From: OFTM382 sp964448185
Lineage (GTDB): Bacteria; Planctomycetota; Phycisphaerae; Phycisphaerales; UBA1924
Direction: 5' to 3'
DNA: 36,212 bases
NCBI GenBank assembly: GCA_964448185.1
Contig: CAYUVO010000020.1
Span: forward strand, 1 to 36,212
Positions 31,310 to 36,212 of this stretch are shown piece after piece. Under the pieces are notes generated by a model. The model was given only the letters and a program-made list of their open reading frames with translations, was not told the DNA's origin and did not search any database. A program made the position numbers and the translations under genes. The first letter of the stretch is position 1; each line of letters begins with the position of its first letter.

Positions 31310-33052
31310 ATGCGCACGTTTGCACGATTTCGATTCATCCCGTTGGGTGTGGTAGCTTTCGCGATGCTGGCGGTGTGCCAGCCGATGCGCGCACAAGACG
31401 CACCCGCTGGCAACTCTCACCCACAGACGCAGGAGGTCTCGTCTTCGGACGCTGGGCTCCAAGCGCCCTTTGGCGAACCCGTGTTCGACATGGAGTCGCG
31501 CACGAGCATCGAACAGAAACTCGCGTTCGCAGAGGCGGTTGATCTTGAGCCGCTCAAGGGGCTCGCGGTCTTTCATAATGGCCGCGTCAAGATCCTCGAC
31601 ACGCTCTCGCTCGAAACGGTCACCGCGATCACCGGCAGGCGTTCGCTGACACTGATGCCCGTGATCGATGGCGAGCCGACGAAGGTTTCGTTCGGCACGA
31701 TGTTCACGCTGATCGACTTGATCGTCGATCCGGGGTTCTATCTCGATAAGCCTTTGTTGCATATAAACTTTTTACCGCTGCGTGAAGCGTTCTTGCAGGG
31801 TGCGTTCCCGGGCAATGAGCTGGAGATCAAGCGTTGGAACGCGCTCACGCGGATCAGTCCGATGATGGCCGAGCAGCTCGGCCCGACGCTCAACGAGCAG
31901 TACATGTTCGAGCCGGGCTACCGTGAGGGGTTCAATGACTTGCGAAGCGGGATCGCGCTGTGGGAACGCAGCGGCGACAACATGCTGCTGATCGCGCCCG
32001 CATCAAGCGATGACCAATGGCATCACGTCAGCGAACCGCTCCAAGGGAGCATGTCGGATGCTGCTCGTCAGGCGTCGCTCGATCTTGGAACGGCGTGGCG
32101 AGCACTCGACGCGGACGCGGCCAACTCGGCGATCGTTCGGCTCGCACAAGCGGTACGAGCGGTCAACCCGGAGCAGTACCCCGAATCGCGCGCACAGCTC
32201 GAACGCACCTACAACAACGTCCGGGCGTTTGATTGGGGGATGTGGATCTACTTCGTCTCGGCGCTCGCTCTGGTGCTCGCGTTCGTTACCGGCAGAGGCT
32301 GGCTTGTCAAGGTCGGGATCGCGGCGTTGTTCGTCGCGATCGCATTGCACGCTTTCGGCTTCACGATGCGGTGCCTTATTGCAGAGCGCTTCGCGATCCA
32401 GAACCAGTACGAATCCATGACGGGCGTTTCGCTCTTTGCTTCGCTGGCCGGTGCGGGGCTCATGATTGTGCGCAAGCAGTGGTTGTTCGGTGCGGCTGCG
32501 GCGGCCACGGGATTCTTGATTCTCACCGCAGCAACCCAGGCATGGATTCCGGGCGAACACATCGAACGCGAAGCAGCGATTCTCAATACCTCGATCCTGC
32601 TCAAGTACCACGTCACCATCGTGCTCACGAGCTACGGGCTTATCACGCTCGGATTTGTGATCAGTCTGTTCTTGCTCGGTACGCACTACGCAGCCAAGTG
32701 GAAGTCCGATTCAGCAGAAGGCGGCACGTCGAACTCGAAGCTCATCGCGGATCTTGACAAAGCGCAGATGACGGTGCTCCAGCTTGCGTTCTGGACGCTC
32801 GGCGTGGGAATCCTGCTCGGCGCGTGGTGGGCGGATCATTCATGGGGTCGCTGGTGGGCGTTCGACCCCAAGGAAACATGGGCGCTGCTCACCTGGATCA
32901 TCTATCTGATCGTCATCCATGTGAGGCAGATCATCGGCGGCACCCGCAAGGCGGTGGTCACGTCGTGGCTCAGCGTGCTCGGGTTTATCGTGATGCTCTG
33001 GACGTACTTCGGCGTCAACTTATTGTTGCCCGGGCTGCACGCTTACGCCTGA
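31310..33052 (+). CDS. ccsA: Cytochrome c biogenesis protein CcsA (ResC), with N-terminal periplasmic domain
   Basis: 580 aa. Heme handling and ligation protein of System II, which attaches heme to CxxCH sites of exported apocytochromes. The C-terminal 290 residues have about eight helices and the tryptophan-rich WWD motif (HSWGRWWAFDPKETWALLTW near residue 510). The conserved flanking histidines (KYHVTIVL, VIHVRQIIGG) are present. Before this lies a signal peptide (FIPLGVVAFAMLAVCQPMRAQ) and about 270 soluble residues, not part of the standard CcsA of about 300-350 aa. The ATG at 31310 has AGGA upstream. With resB it forms a pair that serves the many hemes of ActA, ActE and CoxB. Confidence 0.92.
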   Translation: MRTFARFRFIPLGVVAFAMLAVCQPMRAQDAPAGNSHPQTQEVSSSDAGLQAPFGEPVFDMESRTSIEQKLAFAEAVDLEPLKGLAVFHNGRVKILDTLSLETVTAITGRRSLTLMPVIDGEPTKVSFGTMFTLIDLIVDPGFYLDKPLLHINFLPLREAFLQGAFPGNELEIKRWNALTRISPMMAEQLGPTLNEQYMFEPGYREGFNDLRSGIALWERSGDNMLLIAPASSDDQWHHVSEPLQGSMSDAARQASLDLGTAWRALDADAANSAIVRLAQAVRAVNPEQYPESRAQLERTYNNVRAFDWGMWIYFVSALALVLAFVTGRGWLVKVGIAALFVAIALHAFGFTMRCLIAERFAIQNQYESMTGVSLFASLAGAGLMIVRKQWLFGAAAAATGFLILTAATQAWIPGEHIEREAAILNTSILLKYHVTIVLTSYGLITLGFVISLFLLGTHYAAKWKSDSAEGGTSNSKLIADLDKAQMTVLQLAFWTLGVGILLGAWWADHSWGRWWAFDPKETWALLTWIIYLIVIHVRQIIGGTRKAVVTSWLSVLGFIVMLWTYFGVNLLLPGLHAYA

Positions 33053-33081
33053 GGCTGTGTTCGCTCTGCGCACGATGGGTA

Positions 33082-33288
33082 TTAGTCTTTGGCGCGCCGC
33101 ATGAACGTGTTGTTGACCGCGAGCATGCCGCCCGCGGCTAGGAACAGGATCAGGAAGCTCATCAGGACTCGCCAGAGTGTGTCGTCAAGAGAGTCGCTCC
33201 AGACCATCGCCATCCCGACGATCGCCGAGCCACAGATGCTGATAACGCACGCGGTGTAGCAGATTTTATTGATGGCAGCGATCTTCAT
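33082..33288 (-). CDS. Small two-span membrane protein, unknown
   Basis: 68 aa. Two hydrophobic helices (about residues 9-31 and 39-58) with a short acidic turn (SDSLDD) and a basic tail (RRAKD). Not assigned to a family. It fills the space between convergent ccsA and divergent glycosylase with a clean ATG and TAA. Nothing else competes for this stretch, so it is likely to be real. Confidence 0.65.
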   Translation of the reverse strand: MKIAAINKICYTACVISICGSAIVGMAMVWSDSLDDTLWRVLMSFLILFLAAGGMLAVNNTFMRRAKD

Positions 33289-33370
33289 GGTTCCAGCTTC
33301 TCGCAGTGTGGGTCGTGTGTCAATCTCATTGGCGAGCCAATCGAGCAGATTTCACACCCTTTGTGGCCTC

Positions 33371-33376
33371 TATGAT
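33371..33376 (+). promoter_or_regulatory. -10-like element before the DNA glycosylase gene
   Basis: TATGAT matches five of six -10 positions and ends 8 bases before the ATG at 33385. TTCACA lies 14 bases upstream, too close for a standard -35 spacing. A very short or absent leader would follow from this position. Confidence 0.4.
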
Positions 33377-33384
33377 GTGGTGGC

Positions 33385-34014
33385 ATGCCAAGCTCGAAGC
33401 TCTTTACACGCCGAATGCTCGCCAAGCCCTCTGATGAAATCGCCCGGAGGCTGATCGGGTGTATGCTGGTCCGTGTGCTTGCCGATGGAACACGTCTTGC
33501 GGGCCGCATCGTCGAGACCGAGGCGTACCTTGGGCCGGACGATCAAGCATCTCATGCACGCGACGGCAGACGCACGCCTCGAAACGAGAACATGTACGCA
33601 TCGGCGGGCACCGCGTATGTGTACTTCACCTATGGCATGCACCATTGTTTCAATGTGGTGTGTGCGTGCGAGGGTGAGCCGCAGGCGGTGCTGGTGCGGG
33701 CGCTGGAACCGATCGAGGGGTTTGATCGCATGCGTGAGTTTCGCACGCGGGGCAAGTCGTTCAAGCGGGCGTTGCGGGACCGGGATCTGTGCAGCGGTCC
33801 GGGCAAGCTGTGCGAGGCGTTGGCGATCAATCGCGATCTCGACGGGCACGATCTGCTCGGCTCTGCCAGCGGGCTATGGATCGAGCGTGCGGACCCGACC
33901 CGCGAGGGGATCATCAACACGACTCGGATCGGGATCGGGGATTGCGGCGAATGGACCGATGCCCCGCTGCGGTGGTATCTCGACGGCTGCGAGCATGTGA
34001 GCAAGCGGGGATAA
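33385..34014 (+). CDS. 3-methyladenine DNA glycosylase (MPG/AAG family)
   Basis: 209 aa, the usual size. Excises alkylated purines such as 3-methyladenine and hypoxanthine as the first step of base excision repair. Family motifs are in order: RLIGCMLVR, VETEAYLGPDDQASHA with the catalytic glutamate, YVYFTYGMHHCFNVV with the intercalating tyrosine segment, AVLVRALEP, and CSGPGKLCEALAI. There is no AlkA-like helix-hairpin-helix motif, so it is the AAG fold. The small membrane gene upstream is divergent. Confidence 0.95.
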   Translation: MPSSKLFTRRMLAKPSDEIARRLIGCMLVRVLADGTRLAGRIVETEAYLGPDDQASHARDGRRTPRNENMYASAGTAYVYFTYGMHHCFNVVCACEGEPQAVLVRALEPIEGFDRMREFRTRGKSFKRALRDRDLCSGPGKLCEALAINRDLDGHDLLGSASGLWIERADPTREGIINTTRIGIGDCGEWTDAPLRWYLDGCEHVSKRG

Positions 34015-34121
34015 CAACCCATGTGAGCCCAAGAAAGCTCAGAGTGCATCCTCGGAGCGGGTTGAGCCGAATACTATGGAGCAGGTCGGTCATACGAGAC
34101 CGATCAGAAGGAAGCAGTGTT

Positions 34122-34562
34122 GTGAGTGAATCGCCCTCTCAAAAACCAACCCCCCCCCAGCCAACCCCCATCAACTGGAAGACGATCCAGGAGCACACGG
34201 GCAAGAAGTTCCCGCCCGAGTCGTTCCAGTTTGTCCAGGAGGGTTTGAGCCACACGGTTTCGGCGATGCACAGCGGCGGTGCCACCAGTGGTGCCACGAG
34301 CGCCGATCCGAGCGATGAATCCAACCACGTGGACGGCCAGCAACTCTGCCTCGGGCTGCGAGACTACGCGATCGACCGCTACGGCAAGCTCGCACGAACT
34401 GTGCTGCGACGGTGGGGGATCACCCAGACCGCCGACTTTGGCCGGATCGTCTTTGCCATGATCGAGGTCGGCCTGATGCGCAAGACCGACGAAGACTCAT
34501 ACGACGACTTCGTAGATGTCTACGACTTCGACGAAGCGTTCGATTCGCTCCAGAAGTCCTGA
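34122..34562 (+). CDS. Minf_1886 family conserved protein (TIGR04138)
   Basis: 146 aa, function unknown. The pattern KKFPPESFQFVQEGLSHTV, HVDGQQLCLGLRDYAIDRYGKLARTVLRRWGI, TADFGRIVFAMIEVGLMRKTDEDSYDDFVDVYDF matches the family conserved in Planctomycetes and Verrucomicrobia. It is probably cytoplasmic. A Thr/Ser/Ala-rich linker (GGATSGATSADP) sits between the two halves. The GTG at 34122 is used, with AAGGA 9 bases upstream; the protein starts with a Ser/Pro-rich leader. It is followed 57 bases later by the AI-2E transporter. Confidence 0.85.
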   Translation: MSESPSQKPTPPQPTPINWKTIQEHTGKKFPPESFQFVQEGLSHTVSAMHSGGATSGATSADPSDESNHVDGQQLCLGLRDYAIDRYGKLARTVLRRWGITQTADFGRIVFAMIEVGLMRKTDEDSYDDFVDVYDFDEAFDSLQKS

Positions 34563-34582
34563 CGGCTTCATTCGACCCGGCT

Positions 34583-34611
34583 TTGTATGCAACAGCCAGC
34601 GGCGGTATGCT
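34583..34611 (+). promoter_or_regulatory. Candidate promoter of the AI-2E family gene
   Basis: TTGTAT (34583-34588), 17 bases, TATGCT (34606-34611). The start ATG follows 8 bases after the -10 box, so the transcript would be leaderless or nearly so. The same TATGCT stands before the gene at 5000. Confidence 0.45.
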
Positions 34612-34619
34612 CGGGTTCT

Positions 34620-35939
34620 ATGCCTGAACCAACGCCCAGTGAATCCAACTCAAGCGAATCCAACTCCCCCCGCAAGCCCTGGCGAGAGCTGCACCTCTGG
34701 CAGATCCAGCCGGTCCGCGACGTGCTCGTGGTGTCGGTGATTGTTGGTGTTTTCTGGCTCGGCTTGGTGCTGAGTCTGGTAACCGTGCCGCTGCTGCTGG
34801 CGATTCTGCTCGCGTACCTCGTCGAACCCGTCATCGCATGGGTGACCAAGAGCGGGCGCATCAGTCGATCGACCGCAGCGGGCGGCATGATCGTGGTGTG
34901 CGGGCTCGTGGTGGTCGTGCCAGCGGTGCTCGGGCTGGCGTTCGGGATCTCACAGGGCATCGAATCCGTCGGCAAGGTCCGCGGTGATATCGAACACGTC
35001 TACGTCGCGATCCAGAATCCCGACGACCAAGCGGCCGCCGACAACGTGCCGTCCCAGTGGCGTTGGGTAACCGAGCAGATCCAACACGAGTTGGCCGAGC
35101 CACAGGCCGAAGAAGATGCAGCAGTTGAGCCTCTTGATGCGCCAAACCTTGAGACCGCTGCAGAGCCCGCATCGCCGACGCTCACCGCTCGCGTGCTCAA
35201 ATGGGTGCGGGGCAACGCCGACGCGATCTCTGCGCGGGTTTTCCAGACCAGCCGCGACGCGCTCAGCGCCGCTGCCAACATAGCGGTAGGCGCCGGGATG
35301 CTCGGGTTTGGTGCGTTCCTGACCGCGTTCTTCTTCTACTTCATCAGCACTCAATGGAGCGGCGTTATCAAGTTCGCCGACACCCTCTTGCCCGCTGACC
35401 AACGCGAACGTGCGCACGAGCTCATCGGCCGCTTTGACCGCGTCGTTGCGGGCTTTGTGCGTGGGCGTCTGACGATCGCACTGATTCAGTCGGTGATCTT
35501 CGCGATCTTATATTGGGTCATCGGCACTCCGGCGCCCGTACTCTTCGGGCTCGTGATCGGCGTGCTCTCGATCGTGCCTTACCTTGCGATCATCGGGATT
35601 CCCGCGACGATCATCGCGATGTGGCTCGACCCCTCGGGCGGGTTTCGCGGCGAATGGTGGTGGATCGTCATCGCACCCGTCGTCGTATACAACCTCGGAC
35701 AGGCTGCCGACGATTACTTCCTGACCCCTGCGATCCAGGGCAAGAGCACGGACCTCGACACGCCGTCGATCTTGTTTGCCTCACTTGCGGGCGGGATTCT
35801 CTTCGGTTTCTACGGCTTGCTCATCGCGATCCCACTCGCTGCGTGCATCAAGATCGCTCTGCGCGAAGTCTTCTGGCCACGGTTCAAGGCATGGGCCGAG
35901 GGACACGAAGCGGACTTCCTCCCGATCAAACGAAGCTGA
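34620..35939 (+). CDS. AI-2E family transporter (PerM/YdiK-like)
   Basis: 439 aa, about eight membrane helices. The first two or three helices (VLVVSVIVGVFWLGLVLSLVTVPLLLAILLAYLVEPV, GGMIVVCGLVVVVPAVLGLAFG) are followed by a long soluble stretch (about residues 115-210) with an acidic insert. The conserved C-terminal half then follows: GFVRGRLTIALIQSVIFAILYWVIG, PYLAIIGIPATIIAMW, DDYFLTPAIQGKS and GILFGFYGLLIAIPLAACIKI. Family members export autoinducer-2 or act as sodium/proton antiporters; the substrate here is unknown. ATG 34620 is preferred over 34587 because of the promoter. Confidence 0.9.
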   Translation: MPEPTPSESNSSESNSPRKPWRELHLWQIQPVRDVLVVSVIVGVFWLGLVLSLVTVPLLLAILLAYLVEPVIAWVTKSGRISRSTAAGGMIVVCGLVVVVPAVLGLAFGISQGIESVGKVRGDIEHVYVAIQNPDDQAAADNVPSQWRWVTEQIQHELAEPQAEEDAAVEPLDAPNLETAAEPASPTLTARVLKWVRGNADAISARVFQTSRDALSAAANIAVGAGMLGFGAFLTAFFFYFISTQWSGVIKFADTLLPADQRERAHELIGRFDRVVAGFVRGRLTIALIQSVIFAILYWVIGTPAPVLFGLVIGVLSIVPYLAIIGIPATIIAMWLDPSGGFRGEWWWIVIAPVVVYNLGQAADDYFLTPAIQGKSTDLDTPSILFASLAGGILFGFYGLLIAIPLAACIKIALREVFWPRFKAWAEGHEADFLPIKRS

Positions 35940-36025
35940 GCTTGATATTGGATAGGGGTTGTTGCTGTGCTAGGGCTTCGGCCGATCGCAGAGGGCTCAT
36001 ATGTGGGTCACTAGGCGGCCAAAGC

Positions 36026-36041
36026 TCCACACATTTGTGGA
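36026..36041. repeat. Inverted repeat in the AT-rich right end
   Basis: TCCACA-CATT-TGTGGA, perfect 6-base arms. It sits in the non-coding 273-base end of the window, in a stretch visibly richer in A and T than the genes. No gene or terminator was recognised around it. Confidence 0.4.
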
Positions 36042-36124
36042 ATGTGAACAATCTTAATAGATTTGTGTAACAAGAGGTGTTTCTTCTCTTGCAACTCTCA
36101 TCTGTTTCGTCGATACTGATTGGA

Positions 36125-36170
<46 letters not shown>

Positions 36171-36212
36171 TCACCGGGTCGTTCCGCCCGCCGGAGCGAG
36201 AAGTGGATCAGC

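Noticed and set aside
33457..33470. TATGCT inside the DNA glycosylase gene as a further promoter
   Set aside because: It lies within coding sequence (GTGTATGCTGGTCC) with no gene start after it. It shows that the hexamer alone is not proof of a promoter.

Overview
The window is GC-rich, densely coded bacterial DNA. It points to a planctomycete, most likely class Phycisphaerae. The indicators are an adjacent DUF1800/DUF1501 pair, a Minf_1886-type protein known from Planctomycetes and Verrucomicrobia, a small membrane protein ending in a CxCGYxLxGL...CPECG zinc ribbon, and alternative complex III next to a caa3-type oxidase. No rRNA, tRNA, CRISPR array, insertion sequence or prophage gene was seen. 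There is a 21-base gap (Ns at 2914-2934) beside a poly-G run. The last 270 bases hold an AT-richer stretch and a (CT)20 microsatellite.

Layout. 1-351: end of a metal-ion ABC permease. 352-541: two tandem hairpins that read as terminators on the minus strand. 542-2862 (minus): trpC, then an exported protein with a thioredoxin-like domain whose two catalytic cysteines are serines. 2978-5479 (plus): CPBP membrane protease, threonine/serine dehydratase, small zinc-ribbon membrane protein. 5460-8356 (minus): DUF1800 then DUF1501 (Tat-exported). 8621-10204 (minus): a long heme A synthase, CtaA. 10446-26053 (plus): respiratory supercluster actA-actB-actC-actD-actE-actF, a 121-aa single-span protein, sco1, coxB-coxA-coxC, a subunit-IV-like gene and an unknown two-span protein. 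A bidirectional hairpin terminator follows at about 26.1 kb. 26172-27062 (minus): OmpA-family lipoprotein. 27186-33052 (plus): amidohydrolase and the System II cytochrome c maturation pair ResB/CcsA, both unusually large. 33082-35939: small membrane protein (minus), then 3-methyladenine DNA glycosylase, Minf_1886 protein and AI-2E family transporter (plus).

How it works together. ActA-F oxidises quinol and passes electrons through cytochrome c domains (ActA with five hemes, ActE with one, CoxB with one) to the CuA and heme-copper centres of the oxidase. CoxA has the YSHP signature of A2-type oxygen reductases in place of the proton-channel glutamate. Assembly functions sit close by: CtaA makes heme A, Sco1 helps load CuA, and ResB/CcsA attach heme c. 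Four-base ATGA overlaps and one- to four-base junctions through act and cox imply translational coupling. A TTGACA-N18-CATATT promoter candidate and an AT-rich hairpin lie in the ctaA/actA divergent region.
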